From Phil1 sp963643205 (lineage in GTDB: Bacteria; Bacillota; Clostridia; Christensenellales; CAG-138): DNA of 64,000 nucleotides. The notes beneath the pieces were generated by a model. That model had not been told where the DNA came from. It was given only the letters and a program-made list of their open reading frames with translations, and did no database searches. Numbering within the stretch: the stretch's first letter is position 1; each line of letters begins with the position of its first letter. The DNA is taken from assembly GCA_963643205.1 (NCBI GenBank), contig CAVIJJ010000001.1:62001-126000 (forward strand). The letters are read 5' to 3'. The position numbers were made by a program, and so were the translations under genes. This document shows, piece by piece, positions 35,438-45,000 of this stretch.

Positions 35438-35908
35438 ATGAGGCTTCTTTTTAAACAGCGCCTTTTCTCTTGGTTCGACAGCTATGATATATACGATTCA
35501 TCGGGAGCCACCGTATATGTTGTTAAGGGGCAGCTTTCGTGGGGCCATTGCTTAAAAATATTTGATGCAGCCGGAAATGAAGTAGGCATGATAAAGGAAA
35601 AAGTATTTACTTTCTTGCCGAAATTTGAGCTGTACAAAGGCGGAAAATATATAGGCAGCGTTGAAAAGGAATTTACCTGGTTTAAGCCAAAGTATCACCT
35701 GGCTTTTAACGGATGGCAGGTCAGCGGAAACTACTTTGAATGGGATTATACCATTTCAGATGCCGGTGGTAGCAAAGTGGCGGTAATATCGAAAGAATTG
35801 CTTAATTGGACCGATACTTATGCGATTGATGTATTCAATCCAGGCGATGCGTTATACGCACTGATGTTTGTGCTGGCTATAGACGCGGAAAAGTGCTCGA
35901 GAAATTAG
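35438..35908 (+). CDS. LURP-one-related (tubby C2-like) family protein
   Basis: 156 residues with the repeated beta-strand pattern of LURP-one/YxjI proteins: LLFKQRLFSWFDSYDIYDSSG, VYVVKGQLS, KIFDAAGNEVGMIKEKVF, FELYKGGKYIGSVEKEF, then WQVSGNYFEWDYTI and a C-terminal hydrophobic helix (LYALMFVLAID). The fold is like the tubby C-terminal domain and may bind phosphoinositides or other lipids; the bacterial role is unknown. It begins one base after the ftsY stop, so it is translated with it. Confidence 0.8.
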   Translation: MRLLFKQRLFSWFDSYDIYDSSGATVYVVKGQLSWGHCLKIFDAAGNEVGMIKEKVFTFLPKFELYKGGKYIGSVEKEFTWFKPKYHLAFNGWQVSGNYFEWDYTISDAGGSKVAVISKELLNWTDTYAIDVFNPGDALYALMFVLAIDAEKCSRN

Positions 35909-35922
35909 ATTAAATTATGCGT

Positions 35923-35974
35923 GGGAGATGCGGGCAATTATCATAAATTGCTTGACATCTCCCGTTTATTTGTT
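35923..35974 (+). terminator. Terminator containing the next promoter's -35
   Basis: gggagatg (35923-35930) pairs with catctccc (35956-35963), and inside it gcaatt (35934-35939) pairs with aattgc (35946-35951). The tail gtttatttgtt follows. The -35 hexamer of the ylxM promoter begins inside the 3' arm. Confidence 0.75.
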
Positions 35975-35979
35975 ATAAT
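35952..35979 (+). promoter_or_regulatory. Strong promoter of ylxM-ffh (extended -10)
   Basis: A perfect TTGACA (35952-35957), 16-base spacer, and TGT-TATAAT (hexamer 35974-35979): the best promoter in the window. The transcript would begin with a small hairpin, tgtaaag (35988-35994) with ctttaca (36003-36009), ending at the ribosome site. Confidence 0.9.
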
Positions 35980-36020
35980 AGCAGAGGTGTAAAGCCTTAA
36001 ACCTTTACAGGAGGCCGGGC

Positions 36021-36353
36021 ATGGATAAACGTTTGAGGCTTGGGTTACTGCTTGATTGGTACGGCGCGTTGCTTACCGATAAGCAAAGGACAACGCTGGA
36101 ACAAAGCCTGAATGAGGATTGCTCACTCGCTGAAATTGCCGAAAGAGAGGGCATTTCAAGACAGGCGGTACGCGATGCCATATTGCGCGGGGAAGAACAG
36201 CTTGAGCTGTACGAGGCTAAGCTTGGATTTCTTGAAAGAGATCTTGGCTTGATAGAAAGCATCAGGCAAATGCGCCGGCACGATTTAACAGAGGATGTAC
36301 AGAAGGGCTTGGATGCTCTTATTGAAAGGATAGAAGGAAACAATGGCATTTGA
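36021..36353 (+). CDS. ylxM: YlxM family helix-turn-helix protein
   Basis: 110 residues. The helix-turn-helix (LNEDCSLAEIAEREGISRQAVRDAI) resembles sigma-70 region 4, as in the YlxM/p13 family, whose genes lie directly upstream of ffh. It is thought to act in SRP assembly or function. It overlaps ffh by 11 bases. ACAGGAGG precedes the ATG. Confidence 0.9.
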   Translation: MDKRLRLGLLLDWYGALLTDKQRTTLEQSLNEDCSLAEIAEREGISRQAVRDAILRGEEQLELYEAKLGFLERDLGLIESIRQMRRHDLTEDVQKGLDALIERIEGNNGI

Positions 36354-37686
36354 AGGGCTTTCCTCAAAACTGCAGAATGTTTTCAAAAAGCTTGGCGGCA
36401 AGGGCAAGCTGAGTGAGAAAGAAGTGCGCGAGGCAATGCGCGAGGTTAAGCTTGCGCTGCTTGAGGCAGACGTTAACTTTGCCGTTGTAAAGAACTTTGT
36501 AAACAAGGTTACCGAAAGGGCCGTTGGATCAGAGGTGCTTGAAAGCCTTACTCCGGCTCAGCAGGTTATAAAAATAGTAAGCGAGGAGCTTACCGCGCTT
36601 ATGGGCGGCACAAGCTCAAAGATAGAGTTCGGGTCAAAGAGCCCCAGCGTAATACTGCTTGCCGGCCTTCAGGGCGCGGGCAAAACAACCATGGCGGGTA
36701 AGCTTGCGGGATATCTTTCAAAGCAGTATGGAAAGACCCCTATGCTTGTTGCGTGCGATATATATCGTCCTGCGGCAATAGATCAGCTTAAGGTCGTCGG
36801 CTCAAAGGTAAATGTTCCGGTATTTGAACGCGGTCAGGCGGATCCGGTCGAAACGGCCAAGCTCGGCGTAGAAGAGGCACGCAGGCAGCTGAAGGATTTG
36901 GTTATAATCGATACTGCCGGCCGTTTGCATATAGACGAGGGCATGATGGATGAAATAGCGGCAATCAAGGAGGCTGTGCAGCCGGCCGAAATACTGCTCA
37001 CCATAGATGCCATGACCGGTCAGGATGCCGTGAATGTAGCAAAAGCCTTTAATGAAAAGCTTGAACTTACCGGAGTTATAGTTACAAAGCTTGATGGCGA
37101 TACCAGGGGCGGCGCGGCGCTTAGCGTAAAGGCTGTTACCGGAAAGCCGATTAAATTTTCCGGCACCGGTGAGAAGCTTACCGACATAGAGCCGTTTTAT
37201 CCGGACAGGATGGCAAGCAGAATCCTGGGCATGGGAGATATGCTTACGCTCATTGAAAAGGCCCAGAGCGCTTTTGATGAAAAGAAGGCCGTAGAACTTG
37301 AGGCGAAGCTCAGAAACGATGAGTTCACACTGGAAGACTTTCTGGACCAGTTTGAACAAATGAAGAGCATGGGTTCCATGCAGGACATAATGGGTATGAT
37401 ACCCGGCATGGACGCTTCCAAGCTTGGCAATATAGAAATAGATGAAAAACAGGTGGCACGCACGCAGGCTATAATCAAGAGCATGACGCCAAAGGAACGC
37501 CGCAAGCCGGACATATTAAACGCTAGCCGCAGGCGCAGGATAGCGCGTGGAAGCGGAACCACCATTCAGGAGGTTAACAGGCTGATAAATCAGTTTGAGG
37601 CCACCCGAAAGATGATGCGTCAGTTTACCGGCAAAGGTAAAAAAGGCGGGAAAAAGGGTAAACGCCGTTTCCCGTTTGGATTTTAA
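36343..37686 (+). CDS. ffh: Signal recognition particle protein Ffh
   Basis: 447 residues. N domain, then the GTPase: GLQGAGKTT near residue 108, DIYRPAAIDQL, DTAGRLHIDEGMM, and TKLDGDTRGGAAL. The C-terminal methionine-rich M domain (MKSMGSMQDIMGMIPGM; MTPKERRKPDILNASRRRRIARGSG) binds SRP RNA and signal sequences, and the tail is Gly/Lys rich. The SRP RNA gene is not in this window. ftsY, its receptor, is in the preceding transcription unit. Confidence 0.98.
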   Translation: MAFEGLSSKLQNVFKKLGGKGKLSEKEVREAMREVKLALLEADVNFAVVKNFVNKVTERAVGSEVLESLTPAQQVIKIVSEELTALMGGTSSKIEFGSKSPSVILLAGLQGAGKTTMAGKLAGYLSKQYGKTPMLVACDIYRPAAIDQLKVVGSKVNVPVFERGQADPVETAKLGVEEARRQLKDLVIIDTAGRLHIDEGMMDEIAAIKEAVQPAEILLTIDAMTGQDAVNVAKAFNEKLELTGVIVTKLDGDTRGGAALSVKAVTGKPIKFSGTGEKLTDIEPFYPDRMASRILGMGDMLTLIEKAQSAFDEKKAVELEAKLRNDEFTLEDFLDQFEQMKSMGSMQDIMGMIPGMDASKLGNIEIDEKQVARTQAIIKSMTPKERRKPDILNASRRRRIARGSGTTIQEVNRLINQFEATRKMMRQFTGKGKKGGKKGKRRFPFGF

Positions 37687-37755
37687 TTTGAACGAATACG
37701 GTACATCCGTTTTCGATATAAATGTTAACAACATAATTTTTAGGAGGACACAAAA

Positions 37756-37998
37756 ATGCTTAAGATCAGACTTCGCCGTATGGGCGCCAAGAAGGCTCCT
37801 TTCTACCGTATAGTGGTTGCGGACAGCCGCGCTCCCCGCGACGGTGCTTTCGTTGAGGAAATCGGTTATTACAATCCCCTTACCGAACCCGTTGAGATCA
37901 AGGTAGACAACGAGAAAGCCCAGCAGTGGATTAAGAACGGCGCTCAGCCCACCGATACCGTACGCGGCCTGCTTAAGAAGAGCGGAGCGATACAGTGA
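37756..37998 (+). CDS. rpsP: 30S ribosomal protein S16
   Basis: 80 residues, starting LKIRLRRMGAKKAPFYRIVVADSRAPRDGAFVEEIGYYNP, split here only by the usual S16 pattern of basic and hydrophobic residues. TAGGAGGA lies 9 bases before the ATG. The order rpsP-khpA-rimM-trmD-rplS that follows is the classic ribosome-maturation operon. Confidence 0.97.
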   Translation: MLKIRLRRMGAKKAPFYRIVVADSRAPRDGAFVEEIGYYNPLTEPVEIKVDNEKAQQWIKNGAQPTDTVRGLLKKSGAIQ

Positions 37999-38024
37999 CG
38001 GAGGAAACGAACGGGAGGCAGTCC

Positions 38025-38252
38025 ATGGCAGAACTTGTAAAGTTTATAGCGATGAGCTTAGTGGACAAGCCTGACGAGGTTAAGGTTGAGGAAAAAGAAG
38101 GCGACAAGGCTACGATAATAGAGCTTAGCGTCGCCGCAGAGGATATGGGCAAGGTAATAGGCAAGCAGGGCCGCATAGCCCAGGCTATCCGCTGCGTGGT
38201 AAAAGCCGCCTCTGTCAAGGAAAACAAAAAATACGTCGTAGAGATAGTCTGA
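38025..38252 (+). CDS. khpA: KH-domain RNA-binding protein KhpA
   Basis: 75 residues: a single KH domain with the GKVIGKQGRIAQAIR loop. It forms a complex with KhpB/EloR and binds many RNAs; it influences cell elongation in Gram-positives. ATG at 38025 is preferred because it follows GGGAGG by six bases and gives the family start MAELVKFIAMSLVD; a GTG at 37995 overlapping the rpsP stop would give ten extra residues. Confidence 0.92.
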   Translation: MAELVKFIAMSLVDKPDEVKVEEKEGDKATIIELSVAAEDMGKVIGKQGRIAQAIRCVVKAASVKENKKYVVEIV

Positions 38253-38253
38253 T

Positions 38254-38781
38254 ATGGCTGCGCTGTGCGAATTTTTCAGGATAGGCCGCATCGTGCGGCC
38301 TCACGGCGTTCATGGGGCTGTAAAGCTTGAACCCATGTCGGATTCGCTGGCACGCTATAAGGGCCTTAAAGAGGCTTATATAGAGCGAAACGGCATACAC
38401 GAGCCTATAACTGTTTCGGATGTTGGCGTTAAGGAAGATGCCGTGTATATGAGCATATCATGCAGCGCCTCTCGTGATGACGCGGAGAAGCTGCGCGGCG
38501 CTTTCATTTGCGTGGACAGAGCGCACGCCATGAAGCTTCCAAGCAATACCTATTTTGTTGAGGATCTTATAGGCTGCGCGGTGTATGATGATACCGGGCG
38601 TGAGCTTGGGAAAATTACCGATGTGTTTGAAACCGGCGCAAACGACGTTTATGAGATATCCGGCGAAAGGAAACTTTTTTTGCCGGCGCTTAAACGAGTT
38701 GTACTTTCAACCGACATTGAAAACAGGCGTATGGTACTGAATTCAAAAGTGCTTGAGGAGGTTGGACTGTTTGAGGATTGA
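38254..38781 (+). CDS. rimM: Ribosome maturation factor RimM
   Basis: 175 residues. N-terminal RimM beta-barrel (FRIGRIVRPHGVHGAVKLEPMSD) and C-terminal PRC barrel (YFVEDLIGCAVYDDTGRELGKITDV; DVYEI; LFLPALKRVV). It helps 30S head assembly together with S19. It starts one base after khpA and ends inside the trmD start region, so the three are translationally linked. Confidence 0.95.
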   Translation: MAALCEFFRIGRIVRPHGVHGAVKLEPMSDSLARYKGLKEAYIERNGIHEPITVSDVGVKEDAVYMSISCSASRDDAEKLRGAFICVDRAHAMKLPSNTYFVEDLIGCAVYDDTGRELGKITDVFETGANDVYEISGERKLFLPALKRVVLSTDIENRRMVLNSKVLEEVGLFED

Positions 38782-39505
38782 CATACTTACAACCTTTACC
38801 GAAATGTTTCCGCCTGTATTGGGAGCAAGTATTTTGGGAAGGGCTGCACAGAAGGGCATACTCGAATTCAACCTTTGCGACATAAGAAACTATTCTGAAA
38901 ACAAGCACCATAACACGGATGATTATCCGTTTGGCGGCGGCGCCGGGATGGTAATGCTTGCCCAGCCTATTTATTCGTGCCTTGATGCCGTGGATCCGGA
39001 GCACAAAGCAAAGCGCATAATGCTTTCTCCGCGCGGCAGAACTCTTTCGCCGGAAATAGCCAAAGAGCTTTCTAAAGAAGAAAATCTGCTGTTTCTGTGC
39101 GGGCACTACGAAGGCATAGATGAGCGCGTGCTATATGCGATGGACGAGGAACTGTCCATAGGTGATTATGTGCTTACGGGCGGTGAGCTGGCGGCTATGG
39201 TAGCAATAGACTGCATTGCCCGTTTTATTCCCGGAGTGCTCGGCAGCAGCGAATCCGCTGAAACGGAATCGTTTTCGGATGGATTGCTTGAGTATCCTCA
39301 ATATACTCGCCCCGCGGAGTTTCGCGGCATGAAGGTACCGGATGTTTTGCTTAACGGCAACCATGCGCTTATAGAGCGCTGGCGGCGTGACAGGGCAATA
39401 GAAATTACTCTTTCACGAAGGCCGGAACTTATGGAAAATGTTGAGCTGAATAAAAAGGACATAGCTTTCATCAAGTCCTTAAAAAATGATGAAAAATCGA
39501 GATAA
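38771..39505 (+). CDS. trmD: tRNA (guanine37-N1)-methyltransferase TrmD
   Basis: 244 residues from the TTG at 38771, giving the standard opening MRIDILTTFTEMF; GAGGAGG lies nine bases before it. A TTG at 38753 would add six unlike residues. The SPOUT trefoil-knot region reads LFLCGHYEGIDERV, followed by SIGDYVLTGGELAAM, and the C-terminal domain has YTRPAEFRGMKVPDVLLNGNH. It methylates G37 to stop +1 frameshifts. Confidence 0.96.
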   Translation: MRIDILTTFTEMFPPVLGASILGRAAQKGILEFNLCDIRNYSENKHHNTDDYPFGGGAGMVMLAQPIYSCLDAVDPEHKAKRIMLSPRGRTLSPEIAKELSKEENLLFLCGHYEGIDERVLYAMDEELSIGDYVLTGGELAAMVAIDCIARFIPGVLGSSESAETESFSDGLLEYPQYTRPAEFRGMKVPDVLLNGNHALIERWRRDRAIEITLSRRPELMENVELNKKDIAFIKSLKNDEKSR

Positions 39506-39521
39506 ACGGGCAAAAATTAGC

Positions 39522-39550
39522 TTGCAAAGAAAAGAATGCTATGTTATAAT
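39522..39550 (+). promoter_or_regulatory. Promoter of rplS (extended -10)
   Basis: TTGCAA (39522-39527), 17-base spacer, TGT-TATAAT (hexamer 39545-39550). Confidence 0.8.
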
Positions 39551-39556
39551 GCCCTT

Positions 39557-39620
39557 TGTGACAAACGGGCGGTCCAATGTGGGCGATATGGCCTATACGA
39601 ACGTCTAAGGAAGGAGAAAA
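39557..39620 (+). promoter_or_regulatory. Possible L19 leader (autoregulatory mRNA leader)
   Basis: About 60 GC-rich bases between the likely transcription start and the rplS ribosome site hold short complementary blocks (gggcggtcc, gtgggcg, atggcc). Firmicutes often have an L19 leader here that lets free L19 repress its own synthesis. I cannot fold it by eye with confidence. Confidence 0.4.
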
Positions 39621-39626
39621 CAAAAA

Positions 39627-39980
39627 ATGGCAGACATTATCAGGGAACTTGAAAAGGAGCAGCTTCGTACAGACCTGCCCAAGCTTGAAGTGGGCGACAC
39701 CGTCCGTGTATTCGTAAAGGTCGTTGAGGGCTCCCGCGAGAGGCTTCAGAACTTCGAAGGCGTCGTTATTAAGATTCAGGGCGGCGGCATTCGTAAGTCC
39801 TTCACCGTGCGCAGAATATCCTACGGTATCGGCGTAGAGAGGACCTTCCCCTACAATAGCCCCCGCATTGGCCGCATTGAAGTGCTGCGTCATGGTCAGG
39901 TTCGCCGCGCCAAGCTGTTCTATCTGCGCAATCGCGTAGGTAAGGCCGCTAAGGTTGTCGAGCGTATAGACGAGAAATAA
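39627..39980 (+). CDS. rplS: 50S ribosomal protein L19
   Basis: 117 residues, starting MADIIRELEKEQLRTDLPKLEVGDTVRV in family style and containing RLQNFEGVVI and the signature RRISYGIGVERTFPYNSP. It lies at the bridge between subunits. AAGGAAGGAG precedes the ATG. It has its own strong promoter, so it can be expressed apart from rimM-trmD. Confidence 0.97.
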   Translation: MADIIRELEKEQLRTDLPKLEVGDTVRVFVKVVEGSRERLQNFEGVVIKIQGGGIRKSFTVRRISYGIGVERTFPYNSPRIGRIEVLRHGQVRRAKLFYLRNRVGKAAKVVERIDEK

Positions 39981-39999
39981 GTTACCTAAACAAACCTTC

Positions 40000-40038
40000 A
40001 AGCCCCCAAAGGCCTTACGCCCCTGGGGGCTTAATTTT
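40000..40038 (+). terminator. Terminator of rplS
   Basis: aagccccc (40000-40007) pairs with gggggctt (40025-40032), followed by aatttta. Confidence 0.8.
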
Positions 40039-40051
40039 AACAGGAGATTTT

Positions 40052-40903
40052 ATGCAGATACAGTGGTATCCGGGGCATATGGCCAAAGCAAGGCGTATGC
40101 TGGAAGATAACCTTAAACTTATAGATGTTGTGGTAGAGCTCGTGGACGCGCGTGCTCCTTTAGCTACCCGCAATCCGGACTTTGACACTCTGTTTTCGCA
40201 GAAAAATAGGGTAATATTGCTGAACAAGAGCGATCTCGCATCTGCTGAGCAAACAAAAAGATGGATAGATTATTATAAAACCCAGAATATAAATGCTACC
40301 GCGTTTGTTTCAACATCAAGCGCAAAACGGAAGGCGGCCGTAACGTTGATAGAGGCCGCGGCTGCCGATAAAGTAGCAAAAATGAAAGAGAAAGGTGTGC
40401 TTAAAACCGTGCGTGCCATGGTTGTTGGTATACCTAACGTTGGCAAATCAACGTTCATTAATCGCATATCCGGCGAAACTAAGGCAAAGGTTGGTGATAA
40501 ACCGGGCGTTACAAAGGGGAAACAGTGGGTAAAAGTGTCGCAGTATCTGGAATTGATGGATACTCCCGGACTGCTTTGGCCAAAACTTGAAAACGAGGCT
40601 TTAGCGAAGCACTTGGCCTATATAGGTTCCATTAACGATGATATTATGGACACGGAAAGGCTTGCGGGTGATCTTTTAAGTGAATTGGAGCTGGTTTGCC
40701 CTCAAGAACTTCGTGAACGCTATAAAAAGATAGAGGACGGCATGGCATCTCATGAATTACTTGAAGCTGTTGCGCGCTCAAGAGGTTTTATACTGCAGGG
40801 CGGTGTAATTGATACGGAGAGAGCAGCCAGAATAGTTCTGGATGAGTTCAGAGCCGGTAAAATAGCAAAGGTAACGCTTGAACAGCCGGACAGACAATAT
40901 TAA
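40052..40903 (+). CDS. rbgA: Ribosome biogenesis GTPase RbgA (YlqF)
   Basis: 283 residues. A circularly permuted GTPase: the G4 motif (NKSDLA near 53) comes before G1 (GIPNVGKST near 126) and G3 (DTPGLLWP). The opening IQWYPGHMAKARRML is diagnostic, and the C-terminal domain ends in a basic, RNA-binding helical region. It drives late 50S assembly. caggag precedes the ATG. Confidence 0.96.
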   Translation: MQIQWYPGHMAKARRMLEDNLKLIDVVVELVDARAPLATRNPDFDTLFSQKNRVILLNKSDLASAEQTKRWIDYYKTQNINATAFVSTSSAKRKAAVTLIEAAAADKVAKMKEKGVLKTVRAMVVGIPNVGKSTFINRISGETKAKVGDKPGVTKGKQWVKVSQYLELMDTPGLLWPKLENEALAKHLAYIGSINDDIMDTERLAGDLLSELELVCPQELRERYKKIEDGMASHELLEAVARSRGFILQGGVIDTERAARIVLDEFRAGKIAKVTLEQPDRQY

Positions 40904-40928
40904 AACCGGAATCGGAAAATAAAATCTT

Positions 40929-41567
40929 ATGGCACGAATAAATGAGCAGGAAAGACTTGCGGAGCTGACAAAGCGAGAAAAGGAATTCTGGCAAATGGGA
41001 ATATATCCCGCCGGAATGGATGAGGTAGGGCGCGGGCCTTTGGCAGGCCCGGTGGTGACATGCTGCGTAATATTGCCGCAATCGCCGTTAATAGAGCATA
41101 TAAACGACTCAAAAAAGGTTAGCGAACTGCGCCGCATTAAGCTTGCGCCTATAATAGAGGGAAACGCCATAGCCATAGGTTATGGCCAATGCAGCAACGA
41201 GGAGATAGACGAGCTTAATATATTGAATGCCACAAAGCTTGCGTTTAAGCAGGCTTATTTCGCAATGAACCATGAATGCAGCGATGTGCTTATAGATGCC
41301 GTAAAAGGTCTGGATATACCGGCAAGGCAGCATTCCATAATTCACGGCGATGCTTTGAGCTACCTTATAGGTGCGGCAAGTATAGCAGCTAAGGTAAAAA
41401 GGGATGCTTATATGTGCCAAATGGCTGAAAAATATCCTGAGTACGGGTTTGAAAGAAATAAAGGCTACGGCACGGCGGAGCACATTGCCGCTCTAAAAAA
41501 ATACGGCCCATGCCCGATTCATCGCGCCAGCTTTATAGGCAAAATTTTGGGTGGAAACAATGAATAA
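40929..41567 (+). CDS. rnhB: Ribonuclease HII
   Basis: 212 residues. It nicks DNA at embedded ribonucleotides. The catalytic acids lie in MDEVGRGPLAGPVV (Asp, Glu), DVLIDAVKGL (Asp) and the late HGDALSYLIGAASIAAKVKRD (Asp). The order rbgA-rnhB-yraN is common in Firmicutes. The 3' end overlaps yraN by 8 bases. The ribosome site is weak. Confidence 0.96.
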   Translation: MARINEQERLAELTKREKEFWQMGIYPAGMDEVGRGPLAGPVVTCCVILPQSPLIEHINDSKKVSELRRIKLAPIIEGNAIAIGYGQCSNEEIDELNILNATKLAFKQAYFAMNHECSDVLIDAVKGLDIPARQHSIIHGDALSYLIGAASIAAKVKRDAYMCQMAEKYPEYGFERNKGYGTAEHIAALKKYGPCPIHRASFIGKILGGNNE

Positions 41568-41913
41568 TATAGAGCGCGGCAAGCGTGGTGAAGATGCCGC
41601 GCTTGAATATTTGCTGAAAAACGGATATACATATCGAGACAGAAACTTTAGGGCGGAAAGATGCGAAATCGACCTTATTGTTATGAACGGCGATATGCTG
41701 GTTTTTGTTGAGGTTAAGGCACGTCACGGCTCGGAACATGGGTTGGGACGTGAGGCTGTAAACAAAGCGAAACAGCGCAATATTATAAAAGCGGCGCAGC
41801 TATACGCCGTTAAATTTGGCCTAACGGAAAATTTCATTAGGTTTGATGTTATAGAAGTTGATTTGGATACGATGAGAATTGAGCACATCAAAGACGCTTT
41901 CAGACTGAATTAA
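41560..41913 (+). CDS. yraN: UPF0102 (YraN) family nuclease-like protein
   Basis: 117 residues with the restriction-endonuclease-like core of the YraN family: RGKRGEDAALEYLLKNGY, DRNFRAERCEIDLI, and FVEVKARHGSEHG (the E-x-K pair). Members often sit next to rnhB; the role is unproven but DNA processing is suspected. ATG at 41560 follows GGGTGG; a GTG at 41551 is the alternative. Confidence 0.88.
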   Translation: MNNIERGKRGEDAALEYLLKNGYTYRDRNFRAERCEIDLIVMNGDMLVFVEVKARHGSEHGLGREAVNKAKQRNIIKAAQLYAVKFGLTENFIRFDVIEVDLDTMRIEHIKDAFRLN

Positions 41914-41986
41914 GTTAACACATTTTAAACTTTCCAATAATCACTATCGGTATAAACAAAATTGTGGTATGCTATCTGTAAATTGG

Positions 41987-42001
41987 GGCGGTTTGTCCGC
42001 C
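41987..42001 (+). promoter_or_regulatory. Leader hairpin before the glycosyltransferase gene
   Basis: ggcgg/ccgcc with a 5-base loop lies in the 109-base gap between yraN and the next gene, after a possible -10 (TATGCT, 41968-41973). The following taaattt is only mildly T-rich; it may be a weak attenuator. Confidence 0.35.
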
Positions 42002-42022
42002 TAAATTTATGCGGAGAGTAGC

Positions 42023-45000
42023 ATGAAAAAAAGTATTTTAACGATAATTTCAATATTTCTGGTGCTTGCTATGCCGGCACTTTGTTTTGCCGCGGGCGAA
42101 AATATGCTCTCGGATGATTTTGAATCGAGGGAGCAGTGGTTTGAAGAGGCGTGGTACGAGGGCAGTGAGCACGGCAGCATAGAAATTACCGACGGCATTG
42201 TTCACATAACGGCGGCAGGTGACGAGGGCAATGATATTCGCCTTTGCTATACGGTAGATGTTGAAGAAAACAGCTATTATAAATTAAGCTGCTGCGTTAA
42301 AACATCCGATGTATCGGGTGGAGCCGGAGCGAATATATCTGTTGACGGCTCGCTTGCCACAAGCGATGGCGTATTCGGCGACTCGGATTGGCAGACGATA
42401 GAACTGGTGGGCAAAACAGCAGATGATCAAACGGAGCTCACCGTTTGCGTACGCGTGGGAGGCTACGGCGCCCTGTCGAGCGGCGAAGCCTGGTTCAAAG
42501 AAATAAGCATGGAAGGACTAAACTCATACTCGGGTGAAGCCGCTGATTTTTCTTTGGCTGCGGCAAACGGCGCATCGAATGATGATGATATCGCTGAAGA
42601 TGCTGGCGAAGACTCAGACGAAAGTACAGAGGGAGATTTTCCTGAAAGCGGCACCGTAATGCTTGCAGTACTTGCTACTGTGTTTTTTGGCGCGATAATA
42701 TACGGAAGATTCATTGAAACGGAACAGTCAACTATAGAAGATGGATCAAAGAATGAAAAAGTATGGCTGGCTATAATATTAGCGGTAGCGTTTATAATCA
42801 GGGTTGCCTGCTCGCTTAAGTACTATGGGCATCCAACTGATATAAATTGCTTTATGGCATGGGGATACCATCTGAGGGAAGAGGGCTTTGCCGCGTTCTA
42901 TAACTCGGGAATGTTTGCTGACTATCCACCGGGATATATGTATGTGCTTTACATAACCGCAAGCATTGCTAAGCTGCTTAATCTTGGCTACGGAACGCAC
43001 GCGTACGCTCTTATTACAAAGATGCCGGGAATAATTGCGGATATAGTTTCGGCATATGTTGTGTATAAACTGGCGAAAAATCTTGGGAACAATGGTTGTA
43101 AGGATGCCAAGCGTTGGGGCAGATTGCCACTGGTGCTTGCCGCTGTTGTTTCCGTTAATCCCTTATACGCGTTTCTAAGCGGTGGATGGGGACAGATAGA
43201 TCAAATACTGGCACTGATGCTGCTTTTGACAGTATGGCTGTTTAATCAGAAAAAAGAAATACTTGCGGGCATTGCCTACGGTGTTGCGATAATGACTAAG
43301 CCACAGGCCTTGATGGTGGGTCCGCTGCTTGCGGCGGCATACTTCTGCCGAATTTATGATGAAAAAGGTCATAGAGCAAAACAACTTGGCAAAACTATTG
43401 CGGCTGTAGCCGGCGCTGTTGCGGCATTGTTTATAATAGCGTGGCCGTTCAAAGGAGAGCAGGAACCGCTGTGGTTCTTGGACAAGCTTATCGGAACTGC
43501 CACAAGCTATAATTACGGCAGCGTGGAAGCTTTTAATTTAATGGCCTTGCTTGGCGGAAACTGGAAAAATGCCGATAGTGAGCTGTTTATACTTTCTTAT
43601 GCGCAGCTTGGCTATATTTTGATTGCCTTGAGCGTTGCGGCAAGCATATTGATATACATAAAGGGTCGCAATAAAAACAAGGGATGCCTTGCGCTCAGCG
43701 CAGGATATCTTATAATATCCCTATTTGAATTAGGGCATTATATGCATGAAAGGTATCTTGTGCCGGCGTTGATGTTAATACTTGTCGCGTTTATTTATTA
43801 TAGAGATAAGCGGCTGTTCGTTTCATTTTTATGGCTTACGGCATCGGCACTGTATAATGCTTGTTTTGCGTTTATTATAGTCAGTTACACAAACTGGCGT
43901 AATGATTACTATACCGCGCTTATGATTGCAGGCTGCTTAATGAACCTTACGGGCTTTATATATCTGAGTATAGTTTGCTTCGATATCGTATTTCGCGGCA
44001 GGATACACCCCGCGTTTGCCGAAAAGAAATTGAAAAAGGAAACCGTAACCGCGCTTTCAGAACCGGTGAATACAAAGCTTAATTATACAAAGCGAGACAG
44101 AATATATGTAATTTCGCTAACGGTTATATACGGCATTATCGCGCTGATAAATCTTGGCACAACCGTTGCCCCGGAAAACTACTGGACAGGCACAAACGGA
44201 GACAGCGTGGAAATAACGCTTGATGAAAACTCCGGCATAGATGATATATGGGTTTACGGCGGACTGTATACCGGCAGCATTACACTGACGGATGATGAGG
44301 GCAACAGTGTGAGCTATGACGAAATAAACGGCGATATGTTCCGCTGGAAGAGCATAGGCGGGGGACTTACAGGAACTCATATTACGCTCAAAGTTATATC
44401 GGGATCCGTTTGGTTCAACGAAATAGCCTTGCTTGATGCCGAAAGAAATGTTATATCTGCGCAGACGGATGGCGATGCTCAGGCATTGTTTGACGAGGCG
44501 GATACCGTGCCCGAAAACAGAACATATATGAACGGAATGTATTTTGACGAGCTGTATCATGCACGTACGGCTTATGAGCATTTGCATGGCATAAAGCCGT
44601 ATGAAAACTCTCATCCTCCGCTTGGCAAAATATTTATAATGATTGGAATAGCCATTTTCGGCATGAACACTTTCGGCTGGCGTATAGTAGGAACGCTGTT
44701 CGGAATAGGCATGGTACCGATAATGTACGCGTTTGCGAAACGGCTGTTCAAAAAAAGCGATTACGCATTGTTGGCCGCGGGCCTGTTTGCGTTTGATTTT
44801 ATGCATTATACGCAGACACGTATCGCTACGATAGACGTATACGGTGTGTTTTTCATAATACTGATGTATTATTATATGTATCAGTACTATTGCATGAACT
44901 TTTTCAGTGACGGCTTAAAGAAAACCCTGAAACCGTTGTTCCTAGCCGGAGTGTTTTTCGGCTTTGGTGCGGCAAGCAAATGGATAGATATATATGCCGG

